From positions 26,524,001 through 26,588,000 of the forward strand of contig CM060070.1 of assembly GCA_030533445.1 (NCBI GenBank): 64,000 nucleotides of DNA, written 5' to 3'. This DNA is from Cyprinodon diabolis. Lineage: Eukaryota; Chordata; Actinopteri; Cyprinodontiformes; Cyprinodontidae. The notes beneath the pieces are model-generated. The model saw only the letters and a list, made by a program, of their open reading frames with translations. It did not search any database and had not been told where the DNA came from. This document shows positions 21,796 to 35,300 of this stretch, in pieces (position 1 is the first letter of the stretch; each line of letters starts with the position of its first letter). The position numbers and the translations under genes were made by a program.

Positions 21796-24700
21796 AGTCA
21801 TTGAAAAACAGGTTTTTGAACCTTATAAACAAAATTCTGGTCAATGAAATACCATTACCAACAGCACTGTTCAGTTTGTGTTTCTGAAAACTTTTATCTG
21901 TCTGACAATAAATGGATTCAGTTCACAAAAGAACATACATGTCTTACTCTAAATGAAAAAAACTTTTAACGATCCCTACAAATTCTGGGGATAATACTCC
22001 TAGCTAAGGAGACAAAATTAAAAACTTTGGGAATGTGGAACCGGTCAGAAAGTGGCATGAAGCAACAATAATAATAAATAATAATTCATTTAATTTATAC
22101 TGCACTTTTCACCAAAAAGGCCTCAAAGTGCTACAAAAAAAGCATTTAAAAAGGCATTAAAAAAGAAATACATAGAAATAAAAGAAATAAAATAAAACAA
22201 ATGCAATATATCAACAGTCCAAATATTCTTGTGGTTGTATTATGCCGAATGGCTGCTTTTCTGATTGATATGATCATAAAGTTTGCTCTGTACCAGAAAT
22301 TCTAAGGAAAAATATCTATCTCTAAGTTTGTAATTTTTAAGCTTACCTTACCATGACCCAGCAGGACAATGAGCCAAAGTACTACAGTAAGTCTCTGAAA
22401 GGCTCAAAAGCTAGTAAAAGTTTGAAGTTTGTTATATGACCTTTAAATGGACGGCAATGAAAATATAAAAACAGCTTTAAGAAAAGTTGGAAAATAAATT
22501 ATCTGCAGTTATTTCCAAACATATTCCCAGTTTTCACAAATCCTTGATGTCGGTTGTTTCTGCCGACATTGGCACAATCCCTTTTGTAAAAGAGTTAAAT
22601 AGTTTTGTTCTGATGCGATTATGTTAAGATGTTGTTTCTCATATATCATCTGAAACGTCTACCTCATTTGAAGTATTCCTTGCCTATGTTCCATATCCAA
22701 ATAGACAAGCAAATAACTGAGGAACTGTAAGCCCAAATTACATGTTAATACATCATTGGAAAGCTAACACCTTCTAGTTGAAGGTAAAAATATAAATGTA
22801 GTATGAGTAAAACACAGCCTAGGCTGCATGAGTTCAAACTAACTGACAGTTGTTTTGTTTATTCTCAAAAATATATATTTTTTTTTTAATAGCAGTAATA
22901 AAGACATGCTTGAGAATAGGCATGTCTCATTGTATTACATTTGTTCTAAATCACGTCAACCATGAATGCAGAAAATTTTAGACTTCTAGCTACAACAGTT
23001 CTAGAGCTGTGGGACTTTCAACTTTTGGTCTCTCCAAATGTGCCAAATTGTGTGAAATGCTTTTACTCAGTTATGTAACACAAAGAATAACACTAAAGAT
23101 TTTTGATGGCCACAAAACTTTTATAAAGCAAGTTTTATTCCACTTTCAGAATCAGTTCATATAACAAAATGTAACATTTATAAACCTAAAATAAAATATA
23201 ATGTATAAAAAAAAGCGAAACTGCTGCTCTTCAGGTTAATGTAAGCCCCATTGCTTTTTCTGATATGTATTTTGTTTTTTTGTTTATCGGCCTTAGGCAT
23301 TGTAATAAAACAAAGTCATCGTCCAAACTTCAAAAATATCGGATCTTTGTTATTATTCAGCTTCGAACTGCACGCTTTGATCCAGTCTCAGCAATGAATT
23401 TCACTCATACGCAAGCCGGTAACACGGCTCTGCTTTATGCAACCCAGCCACGTCTACCTTTGTTTGAAACCTTATGTCATTGGCTAAAAAGCCAAACACC
23501 TCACATGGTCTTAAACAATAACAGCATGACTCTATGAGGCGTAATATGGCTCTACTCGGTGCGTCATTGGCTGACACACAAGGAGCGCTTGTGAGACTTC
23601 AGCGACTGTCCCTGACTCAAATAGAGTCATACAAAGATGCGGTAACTTTTGTCTTGTAGATAAGAAAACAATGTTAAGAAACCTACAAAACATTGCGGGC
23701 AAACAAATGAGAAAGTAAGTCTTATTAGCAAGATGCTTATCATTAGCTATGACCAGCTAACTTTTCTGATGTCAAAAACCAGACGTTATGTGGCGATTTT
23801 CTCATCATAGAATATTTTTATTATGAATATTCTGGATTAATTTTAATCTGTAAACCTTTATGGACAACTGGAGTATAAACAATTGAGATTGGATTCATAA
23901 AAACTGCTTCTGGATGCCTTCAAAGGCATGTTGTTGTGGCTGGTTTGTAATGTTTACATTTTAACATGCTGCTATATCTGTATTAATTGTGCCTTGGTGC
24001 TTGCTGTGGCCATAAAATTAACTTAGTTGAATTTTGGAGATTCTAAGTTTTCCATCAATGTCTAACATGTCTATATTGATAAAACTTTTACCTTTGTAAT
24101 TTTCACGCATTCTAAATGATTAGTTGCAACGCTATAAAAACAGTCAACGGCGACCCAGTGGGTTTGGAGAGGTTAAGCAAAAACAGAAGAGATTTGTAAG
24201 AGGTTGAATACTTTCCACTCTTCACACGCCAGTGTCAGGTTGCTGGCATGATAAATTAAATTCAATCCTTTAATTTTTTAACCTTTGCTCTCTTTTTTAT
24301 GTCAATTGGGTCATCACTATAACAGAAAATAGTTGTTTGTTCTTTGAGAAAACAGTCTATCAAACTAGACAAACCCTTTTTTCCCTCACAAATGGCAAGC
24401 ACTTTGTTTTCAAATAAAACTGTAAAATAGGTCCACTACATCTCAGTGTAGATATATATTATATATGCTTGTTTTATATATTTATATCTTTGACATTCGG
24501 CAGGCAGCTGTGTGCTGTGGGGGGAATAATAGGCTGCCTTTTTGAGAACCATAAGCCTTTAAGGGAAGTGAGGCTCTGGCTGCTGAGGGCATAGGCTCTC
24601 TTCTGTAATAGCCTGTAATTCCTCCTGTCTATTTTAATCACAAACACAGCCTGACAGCATGTACACACATCCAAGAATCTGTAAATGTGCAGAGCTATAG

Positions 24701-27479
24701 GAAATCATTTCTCATATTACAATCAAAAATTTCAATGGTAAAGGCACATTTTTCTTTAGACTTCATCAATTTTGAAACCCCCCAAAACCATAAGATACCT
24801 TTATTTAGAAGGGAGAGCAAATCTGGTCAGATGGTGACAAAGAAAGTCCTAAACACTGAGCAATTCTGAAGGAAAACCGTCCAACAGAAGACAAAAAAAT
24901 CAAATGTGAAAATTGCCCAATCAAAAAGTAGACATAAATCTTGTTTACAATCTTTGTAACACATCGAATAGCAGCTCAGACATTTGACAACCTATTTAGT
25001 TTAACTAGTGTTGATATGCAAAGAAGAAAGGGCCATATTATCAGTGTCTGGATCCACTAAACTCCTTGGGACAAATAAAAAAATATCAGTGGTTGAAATT
25101 GCATCAAAAGCTGGTTTTACAAAATAATGATTTAGGCAGCAGACTGTAAATGCATGCAACAATTTTCAATCTTTCATAAACAGAATTTAGTGCTTTTCTT
25201 TTACTTCACAATAATACTCTATTTTACATTGGTCTATCCACAACATCCAGGTTAAATGTGTTGAAGGATTTGAACTAGCTTAGGTTACTCCAATTGGATA
25301 AAAGAAAATCGGTTCCTTCATATTATATATTTAGATTTCTTGCTCCTTTTTTCCTGCCATTGAATTGACTTTTTTTCGGTCTCTTTTGAGACTGAAAAGT
25401 AATGAATTGAGGATAATTCAGGCAAAGGTCAGAACAGTTAAGCAGTTAGTGTACCATAGACCAGGTGTCTTTGTATTTCAAAATCAAGCTCTTAGGAGAG
25501 ATGTGGCCCTAAACTCATCTTCTGTGCAGGCTGCTCACATAAATGCTACTACCTTCAACACAAGAAATGGTGTGTTTGGGCGGGGGATAGGATGGTACAG
25601 GTGCCAGACTTCACTCCCTACAGCCCCGTGGCGGCCGGAGAAGTTAATTGGCAACATCTGGCTGTCTGAGAGCCCAAGTGCCCATCCATGCTTCTCTTCT
25701 TTCCACCCCACCCTCCTCTTTTCCATTCGTCCTTCCCTTCGGTGGGAGCTGCTACCCCTGGCCCTCATGTGGTGACACCAGCCCTGCTGCAAGCTGTGAA
25801 CGTGAGGCGTGTGCATGTGTATCTGTGATATACTGAGGTGTATGGACAGGGCAGCCAGGCCCCCAGCTGCTCCCTCTGAGCCAAGGGAAATGTGGGGAGA
25901 CAAGCTGGCATCTTTCTGCAGGGCCCTCAGGGAGGATCAGAGGGAGATGAGCATGCAGGAAGAGGGAAGGGGGGAAATAGGAGTGTGAATGAATATAGTT
26001 TTACTGATCAGTGATGGGCAAAACATGCATTTTTAAAGCTGATCTGTGGAAGGTGTTTAAGTTTGGCTTTAGGGTTAAATTATGTCTTTATTTCTGTAAA
26101 AGAAGAAAATATCAGCATTCTATTTCCAGATAAGGGGCAATAATTTGAACATGCATTTTGGGCAATAAGTGGGCTTGTTGTAGACATGCAACAAAAATTT
26201 TTGTTCAAATGTTAAAATGTACAAACCAGTTTGGTTCCAGACCATTAAAATGACCAGATTGTGTTCTTCTGGTGACCAAAACTTAGGGGACCAGTAGATG
26301 AGGGACAATGCAGGACTGCCTCTGCTTTTTCCGCTGTGTGTTTCTTTTGTGGCTAACTTTTCCCATTTTGTTTTACATTGTGCTCCCTTTATATCAAACT
26401 GAAAAATAATTTATGCAAACTTCACAAAAAGCTCACTGAGAGTCACCTGTCACTGATCCACTCCGGGTTATAAACCTTCCTGCAGTCTTTGGTGATGCTT
26501 TATTTTATTTTCATTTAAAAGTACCAGTAGATTTTTTATGTAAACACTTTTCTGTTTTCAAAACATCATGAGCAGGTTAATCATGACGTGGGGAAATGGC
26601 ACAGCTCTGTGACAATGACTGTAGCCCTTGCTTTCTATGCACTTCAGTAAAGCCCATGGGATTTCCTTTTTTTTAAAAACATTTTCTTCTATTTGACCCA
26701 ATCAAATGTGGTATATTATTTAAATGTTTTGGGACGGCAGGAGAGAAGTAAAGATTTTGGCACTTTACTGCACAAAATCAGGAAATCTGGCCACCCTAAT
26801 TACACGGACAGTTTGAGAGTGGTCGTAAAAGAAAGATGAGGTTCATTCAAGGTGTCTGGATTGTAGTTTGCATTTCTTATCCAGGTGTGAGGGTTTTTGT
26901 CCAGGCTATGCATACTTCATTTGGCAACTTGAAATTGTACTTTAAACATGAAGGTTTGCTTTTGTGTAGCTTGTGGTTTAAAGTCTTACGTATTATGAGA
27001 GTTTTAGGTGCTCTTTATTCAGAGTGGGGCATTTTCAAGAGTTAAAAAAGAAATCTAATTGTTAGGTCAAACCTAGGTTAAACCGACAAAAAAATATTAA
27101 TAAAAATCATGGTGCACATTTTAATATAAAGTGTGTAAAAGTTGAACACAAAGAAGATAGTTAAAAACATGCCATTGGTTTGAATCTATGGCTTAATGGT
27201 TATACAGCAAATGCAAATTCAGAATGACAGGAAAAACAAATGTCAGGAGGCAGGGACTGTTTGGATTCTTTTCCAATTTTTGGGTTCCTTATGGATTATC
27301 CTTAATTTAAAGACCATGTACAGATAATCCCCCAGTTGTCTTCTAAGCACTGGGATTCAATATTAGATTTTGGTTTCAATATTCCTTTGTTTCAACATTT
27401 TTAGGTATATTTAAAAGTGCGGCCTTGTGTTGTCATACAGCTGCCTTCAGAATAGGCCTGTCCCCTTCCATTAAATATA
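21796..27479. other. intronic sequence with minor repeat traces
   Basis: AT-rich. At 22070-22130 'aataattcatttaatttat...gcacttttcac...aaagtgctacaaaa' resembles a fish repeat tail. A GC-rich block at 25560-25990 has no open frame I trust and might be non-repetitive conserved sequence. No exons were recognised. Confidence 0.35.
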
Positions 27480-27888
27480 CACAGCGGACGCTGCCAGAGA
27501 GTTCCAGAAGCGGAAGCCTAGAAGGCTGCTGAAGCAGACAAAGGAAGACAGGATAATCCACAGGTCGAAGTCGAGGCAGATCCAAGTTCAGTCCACAGAA
27601 GAATCAAACAAGAGTCTAGAGACAGGCCAGGCAAACAGATCAGACAGGAGCAGGTAAGCTCAAAGGTTCAAATACAAAAACGGATCAGGCAATCAGAACA
27701 CTATGGAAACGCTAAAGAACTCTCAACACCAAAGGCTCAAGAATAATGTGGCACTGATGGCTTGGAACAAGGAGTTTTAGTAGCAGCAGGAGGAGGTGGA
27801 TCGATTAGCAGTGATGAGAAACAGGGCAGAGATAAACAAGTGAATAAAATGAGGAATCAAGCCAGCCATCAGTGCCAAGATCATGACA
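27480..27888 (-). repeat. LTR-like fragment ending ATCATGACA
   Basis: GC-richer purine-heavy sequence ending GATCATGACA at 27888. Read on the minus strand it opens TGTCATGATC, the same ten bases that open the plus-strand side of the chromovirus LTR at 210 and the LTR-like block at 39582. The other end and target duplication were not found. Confidence 0.4.
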
Positions 27889-29884
27889 GAAAACGCATTT
27901 GTTTCTACTTTACAGTCTTTCACATAACAATTTTTACAGACTTGAATGATTATTATATTGTATTACTTCTGTTGCTGAATAACTAAATAGTTTGAAGCCT
28001 TTGGCACCAACAAATTACTTGTTGATGTTGCATTACTCACTTTGCTGGTTATTTTCCACAAAAGAGAGCCTCTCTGATCAATGAGATGGTGTAAAAGGTG
28101 ACCTCATTGCTGTGAATGATTTAAAAAACGATTTCAGAGCTTGTCATGTGAGTTTGATTTCTCTTCTCTGAGTAAATTCTCTAAAAGAATGAGCTCATCA
28201 CACAGTTGCCCTATTCTCCACCCAGACATTGTAGTGTCAATGTTGGTGCTTAATCTGAGATCAGTTTTGTCTGTGAAACAAGGTTGACTCATTGTGAGAT
28301 CAGGCGATGCTCTCATCTTTTTTTTTTTTATAATCACATACTTTAGGCATCAATGACTTAATTGGCAAAAACAAACCACACTCAAAACAAAGTGGCAACA
28401 ATGAAATCACACATTTTGTATACATTTTGGGTGGAATTATAGAATTAGGAACGTAAATAATTATTGTTCCTCCACCATCGCTGAGCTGTTGTGCACCACA
28501 TGATTACTGATCTATTGTAAGCATATTAATGTGTCTGTACATACATCTTTTGTCTCTGGGCACTTATCTGTTATTATAACGACCTTCTCTGGCGCCAGTC
28601 TGTCTGTTCCATTCCACACTCTTGTACACACACATGCTGTCGATAATGTAATAGGAGTATAATGTTGCACTTTGGGAAATGCTGCATCACACAATTATAG
28701 GTGGATGGTCTCATCTTTCTACTGCCTTAAACACGCTCTCACACAGGATCCGCTGCCCGCTCATCTCCTCCCTACGTTACCATTTGTCTCTCATGGGAGG
28801 GCTTAACGCTGAGATCATCACTTTGCTGTTTTTGATTTTATGTTGTTTTGATGGCTGCCTGTACTTTCTCTGGTCCCCCTCCTTTTTTCCAGACTAACCT
28901 GCACCTGCCAGGTTGCCCCATAGGGGAGCTTTGGTGCCACACTGGTGAGGGCACAATGATCATCTGCTCTTTGCTAATTGCCCCTCTGCCCCACAGGACG
29001 TAGGGGATTGGGTACCATCAGACCCAGCATGTTTCTTTTAGCTGAAGCCCCTTTGGGATGGTACGTATGTGGGCTTTTGCTTTATCCCAGGATCTTACCT
29101 ATAAGTACTTTAAGAGGCTTTCAAGTGCATCCTCCTCTATTTTTCAACGTTAAATCTTTTTTTTCAACCTTTAACAATTTGCTTTTAACTGGTACCCTTA
29201 AAAAGTAATGCCGATTAAATGATTCAATGTTATTTTTTAAGCATATAGTGTTTTTTTTCTTTAGTTTTTCCTGTGATTCTCTCCCAAAGGTCACCTATCA
29301 CTTAATTATGTGGCCCTCTACTGGCACTTTCCGGCACTAACACCATTCTAGCTGTCTAGATAAAACATACAAAATAAAACTATTTATAATTTATATTCAT
29401 ATTTAAATATGACTTTAAGTATATGCATGTATGCATTCATAAACAATAGCTTTCAAAACTCATATTTGTGAAGGCAAACTACAGTGGAGAGTTAGTGAGG
29501 AGATATTTTAGAGAAGCAAGCCAGATTTATTTATTCACTGGATATTTTCCTCATTGTCACTATCTCTGAGAATACCAGTTAGAGCTGCTGCTGTAAATCC
29601 TCTTTCAATTTCCTCTCAGTGTGCTTCCTAGGTGGTGATAAAAGCATCCCATGTGAATGTTTGCATGCTGTACATCTCAAGAATTTCAATCAGATTCAGC
29701 ATGAAAGAGATTAGAAGTTTGAGTTACATATAGTCTAGTGCTCAGTCATGTTTTAATGGAAGTTCATATTATTTTTGTTAGTACTGAATGCCGTATTAGA
29801 CAGTTTTATTAAGCAGAGATTAAGCTCAACATTATGACCAGGTAAAGTACATAGGACTTATCTCTTTATTAAGGCTTTTTTGAT
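27889..29884. other. intronic sequence, no gene recognised
   Basis: Mostly AT-rich. A GC-richer stretch at 28680-29060 shows no recognisable product. Confidence 0.35.
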
Positions 29885-29965
29885 TAGATTAGATAAGATT
29901 AAATTTATTACCAATACAATTTCCCGAAGGGAGTAATCCCAAGGGATTAATAAAGTCAAGTCTAA
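29885..29965. repeat. LINE/SINE tail-like repeat
   Basis: 'gattagattagataagatt', then 'ttcccgaagggagtaatccc' and 'gggattaataaagt' is a common 3' tail text of fish non-LTR elements. It is only about 80 bp. Confidence 0.5.
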
Positions 29966-31110
29966 GTCTATGTTACATTAAAACACTAACAACAACTACA
30001 CACTGAATTTTTTAAATAAAAGTCAATTAAAATGTATTCAGGATCATTTTTCATCAGATTAAAACAGTCGATTCGAAAGATATTTAACTATTGGTAAAAC
30101 ATTTTAAGCATTGATATAGAACTGAATGAGAATACTTGACTGACAGTTGTGACATGAGCATAAGCACACTTCAGTTGTTCATCAGATCAATGATCCAAAG
30201 CACACTATTCGGCTGACCTCAGAGTCGCTCAACAATGAAAATATGGCGTCTGGGAGTAGCCCAGTCAAAGTCTACACTTATATGGCATAACTATGGTAAC
30301 TGGTAAATGCCTGTGTGTATAAAATGTGTGTATGTTGATTTTTATATTTGAGCATGGAGGATAATGAGACTTCTCAATACCAAAGAAAATAGGCAATGAA
30401 AGGATAAAGGTAGAAACAAAAATGTAAAATTTGAAAATGAAAGCAGTAAAAAACACCATAGAAATGTATTATAATTACTTACAAGATGATATCAAGAATG
30501 TGTGCTACAGATATTTACAAAAAGAGATACAATCTTTATAAGATATACAGAAGCAACTAATTCTTTCTGGTGTTAGATGGGCGTCCAAGATTTATGACTG
30601 CTCTCAGTTTTTATGGAAATAACTTTTTCACTTTATGTCAGCTGCATAATATAAGCTCAGGAAAAGTGCTGCGGGTATCATCTGATATTGACCGAGCTGA
30701 TTTGGGCAACTCACCTTGAAATTCATTGAGGTTTAAAAGCTGTCAATCCTGTGACAGATCAGCTAATGAAATTCCCCAGCAATACATGAATATCAGAGCT
30801 AACACCGAGGGCTGAAGATAACAGCTCTCTGCTGTGCCTCTAACAATAGGCAGCGGGTAAAATAGCCATATGATGGAAGAACACCTGGGTGTTTTGATGC
30901 CACCATCAAGTGAGTGTCTTTTACATGCTCATGTTTCAGTCTCATCAGAGGGTTGTTTCTGACCTTAGAAAGCTGCAAACGGTGTGGTGTCTCCACAGGT
31001 GGGCAAGTTTTAGCTTCCTTGTTACAGAGGAGTCCATAAGTTACAACTGTTATTGTTTCCTGCAAATTCTTATGGCTGCTGGATAGAAGATCCAAGCATT
31101 TGTATTAATC
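29966..31110. other. intronic sequence, no gene recognised
   Basis: AT-rich, with no coding or repeat signature identified. Confidence 0.35.
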
Positions 31111-31118
31111 CCCTATGG
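31111..31118. repeat. 8-bp target duplication CCCTATGG (left)
   Basis: CCCTATGG lies immediately before CAGGGGTTC and again immediately after the final CCCCTG (32390-32397). Confidence 0.92.
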
Positions 31119-31312
31119 CAGGGGTTCAGCAACCCAAGCAGCTCAAAGAGCCACACTGGACCAAAAAAAAACTAATTTGTCTGGAGTCGCAAAAATGTAA
31201 AAGTCTTCTATAAGCCTTGTATGGCAACACAGGCTCGAAGTGTATTAGCCCACTATAAAAAAGGACTAAAATATGGGCTTAAATATATAATAAGCATTCA
31301 TGATTAAATGTT

Positions 31313-31388
31313 TAACTGGCGACCTGTCCAGGGTGCACCCCTAGCAACCCCTGCTGGAAAAGGTATGACGGAAAATGGATGGATGGAT
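31313..31388 (+). repeat. LINE/SINE 3' tail nested in the hAT element
   Basis: 'ctggcgacctgtccagggtg', then 'aaaatggatggatgga' is the familiar 3' end of a fish non-LTR repeat. The terminal ATGGATGG iterations mark its end. Confidence 0.65.
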
Positions 31389-31876
31389 TAAATGTTTATC
31401 CTCTCAATGTCACATAGTAGCACGAGGTGAGGGAGGAGCAGTGAACGCCCTCACTGCGTGGAATTCACCGCGCGCTGCTTCACCATGTGGTTTAGGTTTT
31501 GTTGCATTGATAAAATTAAAGAAACCCAATAACGGAATCTTTGTGTGGTGCACGTGTTTCTGTTGGGAGGAGCTGAGTGAGACATGGGGAACCAAGCAGG
31601 AACTGCTATCCATCAGAGCAGTTCTCTCTAACACCAAAATTTCAGATCCTGCATCACCAGCATTCCTTGGAGTTATTTCTATTTTGAGGATTTGGGGGGG
31701 AGAAATTGAAGAAAATTCACATACCTGGATCAGAGCGCTACCTGTTCGATCTGTGAACAGTTTTGCATGCTTACAACAAAACTAGCAGCACTAGTGGAGT
31801 TTGGAGATGCATTTCAAGTCTAAAATATGTCGTTGTACTCCTCTAATTTATCCAGAAGTTCTGCAACAGTGCTTTT

Positions 31877-32167
31877 TCACTTACTCCTAACCTTGTGATT
31901 CGCTTTATATTGAGCATACCTTCCCTGGAAATGCCTTTTCAAATTACTCTTTTTATTTTTTGACAAACTCTTATAACAAAGCAAAAATGCAGGCAATCCA
32001 TCCGCATTGATAATAAAAGCAAATGATTCGGTCCATTCTTTGAATCTTCTGTTCTCATCAGCTATCTTCTTTTTTTCCCCTTTGGGATAAATGGTCCAAC
32101 ACACATCCACTGCCTTGTTTGCCTGGCACCCTGCCATGCTGAAACCTGTGTTGCAGATTATGACCAC
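31877..32167 (-). pseudogene. hAT transposase N-terminus with decayed BED finger (GTF2IRD2/ZBED-like)
   Basis: A 96-residue frame. KKIADENRRFKEWTESFAFI, then GLPAFLLCYKSLSKNKKSNL and KRHFQGRYAQY follow the N-terminus of the hAT group related to GTF2IRD2, ZBED5 and SCAND3. There the finger is CxxC...HxxxxH. Here the first Cys is Phe and the last His is Tyr, so two of four zinc ligands are lost. No continuation into the catalytic domain was found. A relic, not a gene. Confidence 0.65.
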
Positions 32168-32389
32168 TGATCTCTGTTTACATTTATTGTTTAAATGTAT
32201 TTATTATACAAATGTTTCCAGCATTGGAAAACATATGAATGTTGGTTTGACCTCCTGCACACCATATTAAAATAAACAAAGCTAAAAAATATTACATTTT
32301 TCATAGATTTTTGAAAAAACTCCAGGGGGCCGCAAGGGAGGCGCTGAAGAGCAGCATGTAACTGCGGAGCCGCTTGTCTCCAGCCCCTG

Positions 32390-32397
32390 CCCTATGG
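32390..32397. repeat. 8-bp target duplication CCCTATGG (right)
   Basis: Right copy flanking the hAT element. Confidence 0.92.
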
Positions 32398-35300
32398 TTA
32401 TTTTCTTACTTTGCCCCGTCAGACCTCAGTCAATATGATGACACAATGAAACCGACAACAAAAATACAAATCATTTTAGTTTAATTGCTTTAAGCCAATC
32501 ATTTTGACACAGAAAAAATAATGCAAAGGTTTTTGCCATATACTTAATCATATTTAGTTACTTAAACACACTTGTTTTATGTCCTACAATGCAAATATGA
32601 AATAAATGTGTTAACCTATCTAAATATGAATAAGTAAATGTTAAAAACAGAGAGCACAAATACAAAGCAGCATACCTCTGTAAAGTAGGACAAGAAGACT
32701 TTGTTTAAACCTAACCTTTCTCCCTGCTCTCCAAAAATGTTACAGAACAGAAAGCTAGTTTGTTGCAATATCTTATATTTATAGCTATAGCAGTAAAAAA
32801 AAAAAAAAAAGCTTTTTACAAATGCAATGCATATATTTTTCATATTTCTAACTTTCATAGCCATGAATTACAGATCTTTTCTTCATTAGGAGGATCTTAT
32901 ACACACAATTCCAATAAATCTGCTTCCAGTGTTGGGATTTTTCATGTGAGTAGGTACACATTTCCAAGGGGTGTCAATAGTTTTACAAATTTAAAGGGCA
33001 GATTTACTAAGCTGTAGTCAAATAATACATTTTACCACCAAATACAATATATACAGTAGCGGCCAAACCAAAGTACAAAGCCAGCACAGGTTGCCTAGTA
33101 ACTGTGTTTCCAGAAAGCTTTGTTTCAACTTGATTTGCATCCAAAAAAAGTGGATGCTCCTGGAATATGTATGCACACCATCATGCACATAAACATGCAT
33201 GTCCTTACTTCCACATGTTGATATGAACCCCTTAGGTGATTCAAAATCTGTTTTTCTGCTTGACTTAGTACGCAAGTAAAAGGCACAAAGCTTTGCTTTA
33301 AAAACAAAGCACCAAACATTTGGTTTCATTTAAGAGCGCAGGAAAAACATGCCTCTTTAATTTTTGGTGTGGTACAGACCAAATATGTTATCCAGGACAA
33401 AGTGTTTGCCAAAAGGACATACTCTTTGTTTTCAGAGAGTATGACTGCATGACGGTTGAAAGCTTTATGGGTGCACCCAGACTTTTAACCTTCCTAAACG
33501 TTGATGGGATGACAGGCCTAAAGGGACAATGGTGCTATGGAAAATTAAAAGGGGTTCTGCTAGCGCGTGTAGGTGTTTTGTTTTTAGGCACCGCAACTTT
33601 AGTCCTGCAACTTTCTGTCTCTGTCAGTGAAAGCACTCAGAGCAGCCTAGATTGGCATGCCCTCTACGCCTGAATGATTTCAAAATACAGACAAAATGCC
33701 TCCTGTATAAAAGCCACCAATTTATAAGCCTTCATCATTGCACCATCAGAATCAGAGCAGGAGTTTTTTTGTAATATATTTTCAAAACAAAAAAGAAAAC
33801 ATGGCATAAAACTCAGACATGTCTAAAGGTTGCTAGCTAGCTCTACAAGAAAGTGTCTCTTTATCTTTGACTTTGTCTTTTCACTTGTTTCTGTTAATGC
33901 TTGTCTTCGACTTTCTGCATTTGCATCTTATTTTACTCTGTATTTTCCTCCACTCCTTGTGTCTTTGTATTCTGTGTGACTCTTAGGTGATGCTCTGGAG
34001 GTTAACTTGTTCCACAGCTTGCTGCAAAAGAAATGACCTTGATGTGGCTCACATACGGGGCCAGTGTGTGCTGTTTATTTGTTTCTGTAATCACTAAAAT
34101 GTAAAACTTGGTGTGAGTGTGTTTTTATCTCCTTTTATTTTTTTCGTTCTGTTAAGCAACGACACCTCTGTGCCACGTCAATAGATGGGCAAGTGAAGAG
34201 GCACAGGAAAAAAAACTATTTAGATAAAACAAATTGGCAGGTTGAGAGCCGGAGTGCTGACTTCTAACATAACCAGAAACTGATGTGCATATGTTGTAAA
34301 TATTTGTGCCTAAATGAGCTAAAGACATCTTCTTCGACCATTGCTTTCTATACTGTCCTTTCTTTCCATAACAAGTCACTGAGCTATTTTCTCCAGCGTA
34401 TAACTATAACGCTGTGATGGGACAAGCAGATTTAATTAAAATCAATAGCCAGGACTGTTTTAGTCTCTGGCAAGGTCACAGATTCTACAGCAGGGAGAAG
34501 GAGAAACAGTGAGAAGGGGGATCGCATGGATGGACACAGGCAAACATGGAAATATGTAAAAGAGGTGAGGAATCATCATATTTTTAATTAACCTGCATCT
34601 CAGAGGACTGGTATGACAAAAAGCATTGGTGCACGTATGGAGCCTAGGGTTGAAACTCATTGGTGTCACATGGATCTTGGGTTTGTCCTTGCAAGTACAT
34701 TTGAAACCCAAGTGGTCATGGAGTTTTAAAGGGGGGGGGGGAGAATTTCATTTATTTCATTGTAGAATTGATATTTTCCTTTTGCTTTTGTCCTTTCCTC
34801 TTTGTCCAGCTTTACTGTTGGACAACTCTGGTATGCTGGGTGTTGTTGGCAGCCAGGGTGTGGTATAACTATCCATTAGCTGCATTAGTATTCTGCAGAG
34901 ATAGTCACATGCAGACATATTCTTTTCTCTATTGCTGAAGGAATAATCAGCCTTGGCGTTTGTTCCTTTTCCTCTATTAGAGGTTGATGGATTTAGCTTT
35001 TCTGATTCACTAGGTGCCTTCCAAGGTTTTTCACATTCTCAGTGATGCTTGTATGCAAACTACATATCTGTTCAAAATCTGCTAAATTCATTAAGGTATC
35101 TGTGCATACACATAGAAGTCTGGCTCTCCTGCCTTCTCCTCTTCTTCGTGGGTGACTCGGGTAAAAAAGATAGATCGGTCTGAGCTGGCAAAAGTGGTTT
35201 GATTAGCAAGTCTTGTGTCAGTCTCAGTTCTGACAACATCATATCTGATCTGTTTGCCAGAGTCGCCACAGAAGAGACTGTACTGCCAGCCACCATGCTT

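Larger units (their letters stand above)
31119..32389 (-). mobile_element. hAT transposon, internally deleted (1.27 kb)
   Basis: Starts CAGGGGTTCAGCAACC and ends CCCCTG, with 8-bp perfect duplications on both sides. 'gaggcgctgaagagcagcat' near the right end matches the hAT end at 13178-13296. The interior has a decayed BED-type N-terminus on the minus strand (31877-32167) and no catalytic core, so it is non-autonomous. A short repeat tail (31313-31388) is nested near the left end. Confidence 0.9.

Noticed and set aside
26700..26800. Possible hAT end ('atctggccaccctaatta')
   Set aside because: No partner end or 8-bp duplication found.
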